Notes: generated by a model from the letters alone, not told the origin. A stretch of 64,000 bases of DNA from Rutstroemia sp. NJR-2017a BVV2 (GCA_002946415.1 NJPS01000049.1:1-64000), one strand, 5' to 3'. Positions 13,555 through 27,600 are shown, counted from the stretch's first letter. A program made the numbers and translations.

Positions 13555-14273
13555 AATTTTTTGCTGAATTTTTGTAATATATTGGCTATTATAGTTTAAT
13601 AAAAGTATAGTTATATTTGCGATAGATAACTAAGCTAATAACTAATTTATAAATCTAGTTATTATAATATTATTTGGAATTATATCGATTCGGTATATAA
13701 AGTAATAGTAATACTTAAAGTATTATAAATATTTATCTTCTAAGTTATATAGAAATAGTTAAGATCTCGAATATTATCGGTTATAATAACTAATAGTATT
13801 ATTATAAAATTTATTATTAATAATAGTTATATAGAGAATCGATTATTTATTTATAATAATAGATAAACAAATAATAATTATTATTAAATACAAAACTCTA
13901 TATATTAAAGAAAACTATTTAGTTATATAAATCTTTATTCTTTACTATTTTATTAATTCTATTAATTTCTATTACTAGAACTACTAGAAACTATTAGAAT
14001 ATTATATAATTCTAGTTTAAAGTTCTACTAAAGATATTATTAATTATTTTAATATCTATCTATTTCTAGATACTTTATTTCTATAATATCGTTCTTTATA
14101 AAGATATATTGATAATTATAAATATCTTTTTCCTATCTCTATATTATAAATATAGATATCTAGATTCTACTTTATTATATAATCTCTATATAATAGTTCG
14201 ATTTTACTAAATAGTAATTAACTACTTTTTAAATCTAAAGTTTTTAAGTTTTTATTCTAAATATATTATAACA
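13555..14273 (-). mobile_element. Gypsy 5' LTR plus start of internal region (truncated second copy)
   Basis: 13660-14273 aligns along its full length with the LTR at 22778-23388, including the CGATTCGGTATATAAAG segment and the terminal TATTATAACA. The adjoining 13555-13659 aligns with the sequence just inside the 5' LTR of that larger element, including the beginning of gag. This is therefore the 5' end of a second, minus-strand copy, truncated after about 100 bases of internal sequence. Almost every difference from the other copies is C-to-T or G-to-A, so it is the most heavily RIP-mutated copy. Confidence 0.8.
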
Positions 14274-15769
14274 ATTTATTATTCTTAATATAAATAAATA
14301 AATAAGATAAATAACAAAATTATTTTTTAATATAAATAGTAATTATAGTTCGGAATAATTAATAAATAAAAGAAGTTTTAAAATAAAAAGAAGATTTAGA
14401 ATAGATAATAAAGAGATAATAATAGAAAGTAGATAATAATAACTTATTATTAGATTTAAAATTTATATTATCTTTATTAATATATTTATTAAAACTTATT
14501 ATCGAAGTTGAATTATCTCCAAATTTAGAGATAGAATTATTTTCTATAATAGATATAAATCTATTTTTTATAATAAATATAGAACTATCTTTAATAAATT
14601 ATTTATTATATATAACTTTATTAATAAGTTATATAATAATATAACTAGTATAATCAAAATTGATCTATTTCTCTTAGAAATTAATAAATCTAGAATTTTT
14701 ACTTTAAAAAAAACTTTATTTTCTTAATCTTAAGAAATATTAATATCTAAAAACTTATTTATTTTATCTTTAATAAGAAGATTATTTTATATAGAGATAT
14801 TATTTATAAATAATATTTTATAATTATTTTACCAAAGTGAAAAAATTAGTATATAAAGATAAAGATAAGAAAAATTAAAATATAAAAATAATTTAGAAAA
14901 TCTATTTATCAAATAATTATTAAGATATATCTTCTCTATTTTATTTTCAAAATTATAAAAAGAATTAATAACTATTTTATCTTCAGAATTAGTTATAATT
15001 ACTTTAGAATCATTTTTCAAATTACTAAATAAAATCTATATAAATAATTAGAAAAACTTATTTCTAGAAGATTATTAATTAAAGATAAAAAACTATTATT
15101 CTTATTATAAATAAAATATTTCAATTATTGATACTAAGAATATTTATTCTACTACTTTTATTATTTATAATAATACTTTACTAGATTATATATAAATATA
15201 ATTGAAATAAAATATTAATTATAAAAAAAGATAATAACTAAAAATAGAATATAATAATAATAATAATAGAAAATAATATATAAAAGAGAAAAAAGAATTT
15301 AAGAAAAGAATAAAAAAAAAAAAGTATATAAGTTTATTAAATATAAAGTTAGTAAATATATCGTTATTTAAAAAATCATAACAAATAATAATTATAATAG
15401 ATATATACTAATAATTACTATTATAATTATAATCCAATTAATAAATATTTATCTAAAAAGATCTATCGAAAATAAACTAAATATTTATTATTGAAACTAT
15501 TTACTTTTTATATAATATAATAAATATTTTTAAATAAAAATAATTAGAGATTAAGATCTTTACTTTTATAATATATTTATTATTAGATCGAGATAGTAGT
15601 AATATATATAATAAGATATATTTCTATATATAAAGTAAATAACTAAATATCAAGATATAAAGCTAGATTTGATATATTATAACTAAATACTAATCAAATA
15701 TATTATATAATTTGTAAAGTAAAATAAATTAAATATTTAATTTAGAGAATATATTATAGAAGTAAATAA
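14274..15769. other. Extremely AT-rich block, no gene
   Basis: Almost only A and T with rare G or C. The one longer open frame (14829-15020, minus) is Ile/Asn/Lys/Tyr-rich low-complexity sequence. It is probably terminally RIP-eroded repeat DNA whose family can no longer be read. Confidence 0.6.
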
Positions 15770-16446
15770 TAAAGCTAATAAAACTAAATATAAGTAGATC
15801 GAATTAATTAATTAAGTTAGTTAGCTAATAATCTAATTTAAATAATTATATTTTCCGAATTATAGAAGTTATAAGTTATAACTTAGAAATACTAACTTAA
15901 TAAATTATTTTAAGATAAAAATCTTCTTTTCTTCTCTAAGCTTAGAGAATATAGTAATTATTAATTAGATATAAATACTTATAAAAGGATTATTAGATAA
16001 AAATTAATTAATTGATTTTATTATTTCAATTTCTCTTTTTATAATTTGGTTATAAGGTATTTATAATATAATAATAAAGTAAATAAAGATATTTATAAAT
16101 AATAATAATTATATATAATAAAAGAGTTTTATTAAATTAGATTTATAACTATTATATTATAAATATTTTATAACCAAATTATAGAAAGAGAAATTGAAAT
16201 AATAAAATTAGTTAATTAATTTCTATCTAATAATCTTTTTGCAAATATTTATATCTAATTAATAATTATTATATTTTTTAAGTTCGAAGAAGAAGAAGAG
16301 ATTTTTATCTTGGAATAATCTATTAAATTAGTATTTCTAAATTATAATTTATAGTTTCTATAACTCGGAAAATATAATTATTCAGATTAGATTATTAATT
16401 AGTTTAACTAATTAATCCGATTTATTTATATTTAGCTTTATTAGTA
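15770..16446. mobile_element. Fold-back (long inverted repeat) element
   Basis: About 300 bp starting near 15770 (AATAAAGCTAATAAAACTAA) reappears as its reverse complement ending near 16446. The arms are separated by roughly 80 bp of AT-rich loop. Landmarks are TATAATTTGGTTATAA in the left arm against TTATAACCAAATTATA in the right, and ATATTTTCCGA against TCGGAAAATAT further out. The arms differ by transitions. The right end adjoins a Gypsy LTR that lacks its first 60 or so bases, so the element either inserted into the LTR or replaced its end. No transposase is present. Confidence 0.7.
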
Positions 16447-16994
16447 TTACAAATACTTGTTTTCTAAGTTATATGGAAGTAGTTAGGGTCTCGAGTACTA
16501 GAGGTTGCAACAACTAATAGTACTATTGTAGGTTTATTATTGATAACAGTTATATAGGGAATCGATCGTAATTATAATAGTAGGTAAACAAGTAGTAATT
16601 GTTATTGAGTACGAAGTTCTATATACTAAAGAAAACTATCTAGTTATATAGATCTTCGTTCTCTATTATCTTATTAGTCCTATCAATTCCTACTACTAGG
16701 ATTGCTAGGAGCTACTAGGATATTATATGATTCTAGTCTAAGGTTCTACTAAAGGTACTATTGATTACTCTAGTATCTATCTATTCCTAGATACCTTATT
16801 CCTATAGTACCGTTCCTTACAAAGGTATACCAATAATTATAAATACCTTTTTCCTATCTCTATACTATAGATATAGATACCTGGACTCTACTTTATTGTA
16901 TAATCTTTATATAACGGTTCGACTCTACCAAATAGTAGTTAGTTATTTTCTGAGTCTAAGGTCCTCAGATTTTTATTCTAAATATATTATAATA
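16443..16994 (-). repeat. 3' LTR of the Gypsy element (clipped at its outer end)
   Basis: It matches 22835-23388 closely and ends TTATAATA where the other copy ends CGTAACA. It lacks about 60 bases corresponding to the start of the right-hand LTR (TGTTATAGTATTG...), where the fold-back element now adjoins. Confidence 0.85.
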
Positions 16995-17094
16995 CTATCC
17001 CCTTTCTAGTCTAGCATCGCCCCGATACTTACTATAATAGTATAGTATATCTACTTGGATTTCTAATAAATATCTCGCTTTTCTTTTCCTTATT

Positions 17095-17659
17095 ATGTTT
17101 AAGGAATTATCCAAATCCTCAAGAAGTTGTTATTCAATTTATCTTCGAACAAAGAAGAAAGGAAAGATAATATCAGTAAAGTATTCTTGTTATTCTGAGA
17201 AGAATCTGGAATATCATATTCTCTCTAGAGCAGATTATTATAGAGAATATACCAAAAGTACTGGTTGTGATTCTTATGATATATTTGGAATCTCTATTTT
17301 TTCTTGGGCGGCGGTATAGTATAAAGAGGTTCGCTTAGAGGCCGAGAAGGAAGAAGCTATAGCAAAGATTCTTCGTTTAAAGAAACAGTAGTGAAAGCTG
17401 AAAGAGAAAGCTAGAAAAATATTACAATATGATCTATATATGATAGATATACTGAAGGAGTTTGAGGAGAAAGAGAGACTGGAAAAGGAACAAACTGAGT
17501 AAACCGAATAAGTTCCTTAAATATCTAGTTCCTCCGAGATCGACTCTTCGATCTTCGAGCTCCCTCCGATAAATGATTCTGAACTAGTTACCTAGTTGGA
17601 AGCTGAAGATTCTTTAGATGGAATTTCTCCAAATCTCGTAGATAGTTCAGGTTCTTGAT
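17095..17659 (+). pseudogene. Antisense ORF of the Gypsy element (Cys and coiled-coil protein), decayed
   Basis: Reads opposite to gag-pol, between chromodomain and 3' LTR. The first 74 codons are open from ATG 17095 and contain spaced cysteines. The frame then continues past a stop through a charged heptad-like stretch (YKEVRLEAEKEEAIAKILRL, then KLKEKARKILQYDL) to an acidic Ser-rich tail ending near 17659. Several fungal Gypsy families are known to carry an extra antisense protein with a Cys-rich head and a coiled coil; the match here is by layout, not by a search. RIP stops make it non-functional. The codon pattern is better preserved than in the surrounding pol. Confidence 0.5.
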
Positions 17660-20600
17660 TGGTTTCTATATATTTTCCGAATATAGGTACTCTTCTTATT
17701 TGATCAAGTAATAAAGCTTTTTTCTAATATACTTTTGATCTAGTATCTCTTCAACTTCGTATTCGGTATTTGAGTTAACTAGTTCAATTTCGGTATAAGG
17801 TATATTTGGTATTCTTGGTAGTACTAGTTCTAGAAGTGAAATATGAAATACCAGATATATATTTATTGTTTTTGGTAATTCGAGGTAGTAGTTAACTAGT
17901 CTAACTACTTCAACGATTTTGAAGAGTTCTAGTTTCTTATAATCTAGTTTGTTGTTTAGTCTTTTTATATTGATATTTCGTCTGAGGAGGTAAACTTTAT
18001 TCCTCTTCTTAAGTATTAGTTCTATACTACACTTCGTATTATAGTAGTATACTATTCGTTGTACTATGAACTTAATATCAAGTAATAATTGTTTATATAA
18101 ATTCCTGAGATCTTCTGCTTTTGTTATTACTATATCTGATTTTGCTATATCCGGTAACTGTATATTATATATTTTGGGTTCGAAGCCAAAATTGGTATAT
18201 ATTGGTATTATATTTGTAGTAGCTGCCTCTGTAGTATTATAAGCGAACTATATAAGTAGTAGTAGTTCTACCTAATTATCTTATCTATAATTGATATAAT
18301 ATCTTAAGTATTGTTCTATAGTCTGATTCAACTATTCTATCTGATTATCCATTTATAGGTAGAATATTATTGAGAGCTTTCTCTTAATTCCTAGTAAGAT
18401 TATGAATATTTGCTAGAATTTCGAAGTAAAGAGCTTATCTCGGTCCGAGATAATTTCGGTAAGTATCTTATATATACTAGCTACTATTCTTAGAAATATA
18501 TAGACTAAATCCTTAGTTATACTGCTTTCTTTATATAAAATCATATATCCAAATTTTGTTAATCGATCTACTATTACTAAGATAGAGTTATATATTACTT
18601 TTGTTATTGGATTCTTTGAGGATAATAGTTTAACTATAAAGTTCTATATAATAGACTTCTATAGCTAAGTAGGTATATCCGGAGTTTTGAGCTAGCTATA
18701 TAAAGTATACTATAAAATCTTGTTCTATATATAGGTATTGTAGTTTCCGATAACTTCCTTAACTATCTTCCTTATTCGTAGGAAATATAAGTTTATTTTG
18801 ATCTTTGCGAATATCTTGGTAATTCCTTAATATCTGTAAGTTGGAAACTTATATTGTTCTTAAGTAAATTGTTTTGCTAAGATCGAAGAGATATATATCT
18901 TCTTATAGAAGTATATAATTTTGTCTTTGATTGTAAATCCTTTACCTAGTTATTCTAGTACTTGTTTCGTAATAGAATCATTTCTGTAATACCTTTATAC
19001 TTGTTTCTCCAAATAGTTATTACAAAGTAATATTATCGTAGCTAATTGGGCTAAGTTGAATACCAACAATTCTCTATCCTAGCAAAATATAGTATACAAT
19101 TTATATATCTTATTTTCTAGGTATTCCGGTTTCCTGCTAAGTATATCGGCTTTAGTATTTTCATTTCCTTTGATATATAGTATCTTGAAATCGTATATAG
19201 CTAGTATTTCTATCTATCGTATCTATCGTTTATTTAGAACTTTGGTTGTTATAAAGTATACTAAATTCTTATAGTCTAAGTAAATCTAGACTATATATTT
19301 AGATCTTTCAAGATAAACTCTCTATTCTCTGAAAGTATCGATAATTACTAGAAACTCCTTATTGTAAATTTCGTAGTTCAGTTCGGCCGGCTAAAGCTTT
19401 CTTGAATAATATATAATCGGCTATAGTTTCTTATTCTTACTTAGCTAGCTAAGAACTACTTCTAATATATAATCCAATATATCTATCTCAACGATGATTG
19501 GTAGTTCTGGATCGAAGATAATAAGAACTGGTATTTGTATAAAGGCTTATTTGAGGATCTCAAATACTTTTTATACTGTATTGCTTTATTTATATTTATA
19601 ATCCTTCTTGGTTAGCTCTATAAGTAGTATTGTGATTTTCGAATAATCCTTGATAAATCTCTTATAGAAGTTTGTAAATTCTAAGAATGATTATATTTTT
19701 TTAACTATAGTAGGTTGTATCTACTTCAAAACTTCTTTTACTTTTTTTGGGTTTATTTCGAGTTTGTAAGTTCCAATAATATATCCTAAGAACTCGGTTC
19801 TAGCGATATGGAATTTGTACTTCGAAGGTTTAAATAAGATATCTATATCTATTAGAACCTATAATATTTTCTATATGATTTTGATATATTCCTCAAGGGT
19901 CTTGGTGAAGATCAAGATATCGTCCAAATATACTATATAATAATTATCGAGATACTTTCTTAATAAGTTATTGACCAAATATATATATATTACAGATATA
20001 TTGGTAAGCCCGAAGGGTATAACTTGGTATTCGTAGTATCTATATTATATACGAAATACTGTTTTCCACTTGTCTTCTTCCTTGATTCGGATTAGATTAA
20101 ATCCTATATATTGATTCAACTTAGTGAAATATTTAGCTTTCCCGATTCGATCTTGTAGCTTACTGGCCAATGGTAATATATATCAGTTCTTAATAGTGAT
20201 AGCATTCAGTTTTCGGTAATCGATAACTGGTCTTAATTTTGTATCATAGGGCTTAGATATAAAGAAGATTAGTATACCTATAGGTAAACAGGATTCCCTG
20301 ATGAATTCTTTTACTAAATTTTCTATAATATATTCTTGAAGTATTCTGAGCTTCTCCTCTGATAGTAGTATAATTAGTAAGAATAGTAGCTTCTTTTCTT
20401 CTTCCAATTTTATTTTATAATCTTAAGGCTGGTGCTTTGGTAAGGTATCTTTGTGAGATCTTTCCTTGAAGATCTCGGTATATTTCTGGTACTATACTGG
20501 TATATCCTTTAGTAGAGGATCTTGGGCTAAGGTATCCAATCTCGGTAAATATGTTGCTTTCAGTTCCTGACCGGGTATTAGTCTTGTAAGACCCTGTACA

Positions 20601-22777
20601 AACTTTGTCTTGTACTTGTACTTATTGTACTGTATAGTTATTATGATCTAGTCAATATATAGGTTGTAGCTCTTTAGCTATAGTATTCCCAAAATTAGTT
20701 GGTATCCTCCTAGTAGGACCAAATCTATTTTTATCTACTCAGAATACTGTTCTAGCTGTATCTCAAATTCTTATATTTCGTACTGAACTAATCTATCCTC
20801 TTTAGCTAATTGCCTATCGGTAAGGTAGAGTCTATATAAAACTGGTTTCTCGAGAGTTTGCAATTTTGCTGATACTATAGCTTCTGGTACTATAAAATTC
20901 TCTATTGCTCCTAAGTCTACTATTGTTTGGAGCAAGTACCTGTTTATATATACTTTGCAAAGGATCTATCCCGATCCTAAGGTGGCCCTAAGCTCCCTAG
21001 CTGGCCCCTTACTTATACCTTCAGTAAGTTATTCCTGATTAATTTTTTTCTAGTTTTGGTTCACAACCTTAGACTCGCTATTTTTTATAAAATCAAAGAA
21101 CCTCTTCTAGATATCGATTATATCTTCCCAGACTATACTTAGGTTCGTTCCGGTCCTTACTCTGAAGATTCGTCTAATAGGAATATCGATATATTTGGTA
21201 GGTACTTTGTATCTAAAGATCTATAATACCACCCTTTATAGTTAAATCAATTCTTATAATAGTATATTTCGTTAGTCCTTGTAACTATATTAGTGAATAA
21301 CTTCCCAAACCTCCTTATTGCTTAGTAGGTTATATTGCTGAAACTTCTTGAATCCCTAATAGGTTTGAGTTTCTCTCTATATTTTAGTGAAGCTGATCTT
21401 AAATTCCAGTTTGTAGTAACGACCTGCAATTAGTTGATCTCAGATATTCCGAAAGTTGTTCTAAAGTCCGTTATCGCTTAGTAAGCCTACAAATTCCTTT
21501 TATCTCCAAGATCTGGTTCTATAATAACTGATTTTTTCTAGGAACTATATCTCTCCTTGTTTTGGAGGTTTGTTTTGAGTAGTAGTTTTCTTGCTGTTAG
21601 GCTTTTTTGGGTATCAGTTTGCTTCCTTCTTATTTACTTTATGAATTAGGCAAGAATCCTTATAGTAAGTAGTCTATATCAGTTGTATATAATCTGTTTT
21701 TTGAGTAATCCGATAACTACTTATTATACTTAATTGGTACCTAGATATAGCCTAGCTACTATCTTATCCTACTATAAACTTGAGCTATTTCTTTCCTTTC
21801 CAATTGGTTTACTTAGGCTTTATCTCTTGAGACTTCTTTCGGTAGTCTTTTGCTTAGTATCTTGGGAATCTGTACTCGAAGTAAAGTTTCTGTTTTCATC
21901 GGCAGTTTCGTTTATTCTGGGAAAGATTGTTTTTTGAGCTTATTATATCTAGTTATATAAGGTTACTATAAGTCTCTTCCTTAGTATATTATTTCTTGGA
22001 AAATCTTGGTCTTTTCTTGTTCTATCGATATTATTAAGGGTATTGATCTATACTATTAAAGTGTATTTCCCTTTGAAACTTGTAATCCCTGTTGTCGATA
22101 TAAATGGTTTCTTCAATCAAATTGTTTATATTGTCAATCGGATCTCTCCGAGATAATTCAAGTTTGATATTTCTCTTTAGTCCTTTTATATAATGACTAA
22201 GTAATACTATTGTTCTCTAGTTGGTTTGATTTCTATATTTTCGGAATTCCGTTATATAGTTGATTACAGATCTAGTTTGTTATAAGCTAAAGAGTTGTTG
22301 TTCTGTGGTTTTTACAATATTGATATCTCTGAATACTTACTTGATCTCTTTACGAAATCCTTTGTAGCTTGCAAATATAACTATAGTAGTTGCTATCATT
22401 ATAACTAGGTTATAGCTATTCTCGAAATAGTTGGATAGAAAAAGTTCAATCTATTTAGCTATTTCGTCTCTTAGGTAAAAGGTGGTCCAGAGACTCTTAG
22501 TATCTCGGGTATCGAACTTATCAGTATTGAATCTGAAATATATTCTTAACTATAAAAGAAAAGTTTCCAATTTCCTTCTATTGCTATTATACTTGTCTAG
22601 TAGTACGACCTTCAAGGTTTCCTAGAGTCTGAATTCCTTTAGCTTGTTATCGTTACTATTGTTTTCCTTGTTGTTAGCGTTACTATAAGCTATAGCGATA
22701 TCGCTATTATAGTCTGGTGGAGATGCAGTTGTATTTGTAGTAGATGACAGAGCTAGTAGTTGGCTTATAGGCCTAGC

Positions 22778-23388
22778 TGTTATAGTATTGTTTGGAGCTA
22801 TATCGATTCGGTATATAAAGCAACAAGGGTACTTAAAGTATTATAAATACTTGTCTTCTAAGTTATATGGAAGTAGTTAGAGTCTCGAGTACTAGAGGTC
22901 GCGACGATTAATAGTACTATCGTAGGTTTATTATTGATAACAGTTATATAGAGAATCGATCGTAATTATAATAGTAGGTAAACAAGTAGTAATTATTGTT
23001 AAGTACAAAGCTCTATATACTAAGGAAAACTATCTAGTTATATAGATCTTCGTTCTCTACTATCTTATCAGTTCTATCAATTCCTACTACTGGGACTGTT
23101 GGAAGCTACTGGGATATTATATAATTCTAGTCTAAGGTTTTACTAAGGGTACTATTGATTACTCTAGTACCTATTCATTCCTAGATACCTTATTTTCGTA
23201 GTACCGTTCCTTACAAAGATATACCGATAATCGTAGATATCTTTTTTCTATCTCTATATTATAGATATAGATACCTGGACTCTACTTTATCATATAATCT
23301 TTGCATAATGATTCGACCTCACCGAATAGTGGTTAGTTACCTTCTGAGCCTAAAGTCCTCAAGCTCTTATTCTAAGTATATCGTAACA
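22778..23388 (-). repeat. 5' LTR of the Gypsy element
   Basis: 611 bp, beginning TGTTATAG and ending CGTAACA (TGTTA/TAACA terminal inverted repeat). It is a full-length match to the LTR at 13660-14273 and a partial match to 16443-16994. Gag coding starts about 50 bases inside it on the minus strand. Confidence 0.88.
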
Positions 23389-24682
23389 ATTAGTTTCTTT
23401 TATAATATAATATAATTATAAAGAATAAGAATAAAATAAATATATAAAAATAGAAAATATAAAATAGTATAATTAATAGTTTTATCTAAAGAAGTTTTAT
23501 TAATATAATTAATTAAATTAAGTTTTCTTATAACTAATATTATATATACTAATTAGCAAATTAAAAATAAATAAATAATAGTATATAAAATTTAATTAAC
23601 TTTATTATATTTATAATTTAAATCAATTAATTTATTATTATTTCATTTATTATATTAATTCTAATTTAGTTATTATCTAATAACGATTATATTTACTAAA
23701 TTTAATATAAGAAAACATTATTATAAAATTAAATAAATTTAATAAATAAAATTTGAAGATTTATCTTAAAAAAATATATTCTTTATATAATCTAGAAAAT
23801 TATTCTGAAATTATCTAATTATTAATAATTACTAATAGGAAAAATTTAAATCGAATTTTATAGAATTTATTTATAAATCAACTTATAATTAGATTATAAA
23901 TTAAGATTTTCAATTTTGTTATAATAATTCTATATAAATTATTTTATATATAATTATTTATATTAATTTAACTATATATAATTACTAAATATTTCTTATT
24001 TAATAATCCAATATATATATATTAAATATATTAATAATAAATTATATAATTTTATAATTATTATTTATTTCATTTTTTAAAGAATTAAAAAGATATTTAA
24101 TTTGAATATATTTATTATATTTATATAAATCAATAATAATATAATATATATAATAATTAAATAATATATCTTTTTTCTAAATAAAAAATAAAGTTATATT
24201 AGATAGAGATATATTATTATATATATATTATTATATAAATTTATATTTACAACTAAAATTATAATCTTTAATTAATAATCAAATAATAAAAGATATATAT
24301 AAAGAGAAAATAAATAATTTAAAAAATCACTTTAATATTTCTATATAATAATTATATTATTTCGTAATTATAATTGAAAAAGAGTTATCAAAAAACAAAT
24401 AAAGAAAAAAAGAAAAATCAAGAATAAAATTCGAATATATAAAATAGAAAGTAAGAATAAAGTTAAAGAAAAAGAAAAAAACAAAATAATATTAAAAACA
24501 AAATAGAAGATTATATTATAATTGATATTAAATAACTAAAGTTATTATTTAGAGTTCTTTTATAATTAGATCTTTATATTATAATTTATATTATATTTCA
24601 TAGTTTTAAAATCTTTCTATTTTATCTCCAAAAGCTAGTATACTCAAGACTATTATATAGTTAATAAATATATCAAATATAT
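23389..24682. other. Extremely AT-rich block bordering the gene region
   Basis: Nearly pure A/T sequence with no recognisable coding content. It ends abruptly next to the stop codon of the chitinase-fusion gene at 24683, where composition becomes ordinary. It is probably a RIP-eroded repeat. Confidence 0.6.
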
Positions 24683-27600
24683 CTAGAGATATAAACCTAC
24701 ACATTTAAAAGATAACCAACTCTCCGAAGCACTATTACTCTGCGACGTATCAATACACCCACCTGGGGGATACCCATCAGGCCATGTACTAAAACCTTGG
24801 GTACAGCCCTTGCCTATATACATCTCGCAATTAGAGCCGTCCCCCATCTTGATGGACTGTGGCATCAAGCCCACTCCCCCGCAGTCCTCTCTGTTGCCGT
24901 CGCCATAGTATTGGTCACATGAGGTGTTGGGCATATCGTCGTTGAAGGTATAGCAGATGTCTGTTTTGGTGCCCCATAGCACGCGTGTTAGGGTGTTGGA
25001 CTGTTTTTGGCAGCCCCACACTCCTTCGTATAGTGTCACTTTGTGTATAGGTTAGCGAGGGGATAGAAGACAACAAATTGGGAAGGAATGGTTCTGCTTA
25101 CTTCGCCATTTCTCGCTTTCCACGGGGCTCGGGGTGATTCTGATAGGCTTTGTGTTAGCTATGTCTTGTTAGGGAGGGAAGAGGGGGAATCAGCTTACGT
25201 GCAGACAGAGTCGTCGAACTGATACTTCTCGTAGTTATTGTCGATTTCACGATCCAAGACCATCTTGTATATTACTAGGTCCGCTATCATCAAATGTAAA
25301 CCAATCTGAGGATGGAAGACTCGCCCATAACTTTGCAATCCATGTTGTTAGCGATCGAGATCTATTTGTGGGAGAGGCTCTACGTCGACAGGAGTTTTAT
25401 CTTACCCATCAGGAATCAGCAAATTCGTCACCGATGCTTCACTAACCACATCTGACCGAATTTCTGCTTGGGTAACAGCGGTATCTTGATTTTCGTTAGT
25501 GAGCTTAGCAGTAGGATCTGCGAGCAGTTGGATTTGTGCTAGGATATTCATGTCGCCCATGAAGGTTCCCTGGAGCTCCGCACCGGTCCCTCGCTTCCAG
25601 GGAGATTTACCGAGCAGATCCCAGGAGTTGAGTTCGTAGAACATTAGGCCGGTCCTGGAATTGCTTTCTTTTGTTGACTCGTCGACTCCAGACTCGCAGT
25701 ATCTACCCCGACGACGTCCAAGCATTAGATCCCAGTTGATGAATCTTATGTTATCGCCCCCGGCCCGAATTATTGCGTTCATCTGTTACAGTGATTAGCA
25801 ATGTCGAGTTTATTTATCGTATTAACAGTACTCCCGTGGATTAATCTTTAACGAAAGGAAGCAAAGATCGCTCGTACTGAGTTGATATAGTACAGTACTA
25901 CCAACAAAAGGAAAGGGGGCGAGATTTTGGGGTACTAACAATTTGATTGTTGACAATATCAACCAAGTCGTTCATGGATGTACGCCGCGATATGGTAAGA
26001 TATTCTGCTGGTTGCCTGAAGTTTGCCAATCTCTGTTATAGTCAGTTAGCAACTACTGTTGCTCCTTGCTGTTCTTTGTCAAGTACTCACATAGAGCCAG
26101 GTTGTCCAAGTAACTTTGTCACACTCTGTAGTCATATCTTCTGCAAAGAACTTTCCATATCTATGTGTTTTGTCAATCATTATATACGGTCCGCTTGAGA
26201 AAAATGAGCAATAAACTTACCCCGTCCAATATATCTTGCCTCTAGCAACCGTTTGTCAGCAGCAGTATTGAAGGAGATTTAAGATTGAAAACATACCCAG
26301 GAGCGAGCTTCTTCTTTGCTGCAGCCACCACACTATCGAGACTGTTTTGAAAGGTCACGCCTGAGGCAATGATCCTGGTTCTTATAATTTGCCCATCACA
26401 TCCAAGACCTAGAGCAGCCCAATCGATATCTTTGGCCCAACCATACTGCTCGTCGGCTTCTGCAGCTACCTTTGCTATTTCAACTTGTTCCGCATTGAGA
26501 GAGCCGACTTGGTAGATGCATTGGTTCAAGAGTTTGATTAAATCGACATCGTTGCCTCCTATATTGGATCGCCCGTTAGCGAGGCTACTAATATCACCAC
26601 TTATCTTTCACAGCACTAGCCTACAAGTAGACTTTTTGGACTTCGTGAGAGAACTTACCAACCGAGAGTAGAATTGCGTCTTGATTATTATCGAGTAGAG
26701 GAATTTGTTGTTCGACAACTTCTTTCGCAACCGCACCAGAGCAGGATACAAATTGGAAATCCGGATTCCCGAGTCGGGGATCGTTACTAATAATTTTCGG
26801 ATAGGACATGTCGTAGCGGCTACAAGCCCAATCTTTGTGCCAACATGTTAGTAGACACCCTACAAATTTAGGAGGAACACTCATCTTCCGGGGAAAGACG
26901 TAAACTCACCTGTTCCGCCAACTACAGCATCAAAAATATTTCCGAGTCTGCTACCGGCACCAATTCCAGCAGAGTATGAATCTCCAATAGCAGCAAGCTT
27001 CTTGATAGACGAGAGATCTTCGGGATCCCAAGTGTTCCACGTACTTGGCTCAAACTTGTCACATGCACCACAAGTATCTCCACCACCCTCTCCATTCCCA
27101 CCTGTTGCTGGAAAATATGGATTCTTTTCAGAGGTTGGAGAGTCATAGTCGATAGACCAAATCATGGTGCCCCCAAGACATCTAACCAAATGTTATTAGC
27201 TGCAATTTACGCCAATACAACCACAAACGTTGTTCAGCTTACCGTTTGCGGGCAAAACTCTCCTTCAAGGCAATAGTCTCGTAATCATCAAAGCCGACCC
27301 ATTGATCATCATTATAGACCAGTTCTTTCACCATTGCTCCTTCAAGTAAGTAAGGAATTGTTCCTGTCTCATCGATGATTTTTCGAATCTCTATATTCGA
27401 TAGAACTCCCTCTTGATTAGTGCAACCATAAGCTTTCCCGGGGCCACTGAACTCGCATCCCATTACCGGACAATCAGTGCTTTTAACAGTAAAAGTACGG
27501 CCATAGTATGCTATACCCATGACGACCTTTTTTGGATTTACGCCATCGAACCATAGAGGTGTCAATCCTGCGTCTATATCTCGAATGTCTGTGTGTGGTC

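Larger units (their letters stand above)
16443..23388 (-). mobile_element. Ty3/Gypsy chromodomain retrotransposon (nearly full-length, RIP-mutated)
   Basis: The element is bounded by homologous LTRs at 16443-16994 (3' LTR, 5'-clipped) and 22778-23388 (5' LTR). On the minus strand the domains are: Gag from about 22727, containing TFLLWLRIYFRFNTDKF-like text; RT at 20407-20183, ending LRPVIDYRKLNAITIKN; RNase H near 19310-19390 (LNYEIYNKEFLVII); integrase near 18350-18600 (ILVIVDRLTKFGYM, IISDRDKLF) and 18270-18350 (DNQIEQLNQTIEQYLRYY); and a chromodomain near 17640-17770 (EYEVEEILD). Stops interrupt every domain, so the element is inactive. The order gag-RT-RH-IN-CHD defines a chromovirus-type Gypsy element. 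An extra plus-strand ORF lies between the chromodomain and the 3' LTR. Confidence 0.88.

Noticed and set aside
14829..15020. 63-codon minus-strand frame
   Set aside because: Asn/Ile/Lys/Tyr-only composition in nearly pure A/T sequence; no reason to think it is coding.
26881..27189. Splitting the chitinase and SGNH regions into two genes
   Set aside because: One uninterrupted exon encodes the end of GH18 and the SGNH GDSYS block. There is no room for a terminator and promoter, and no better start codon.
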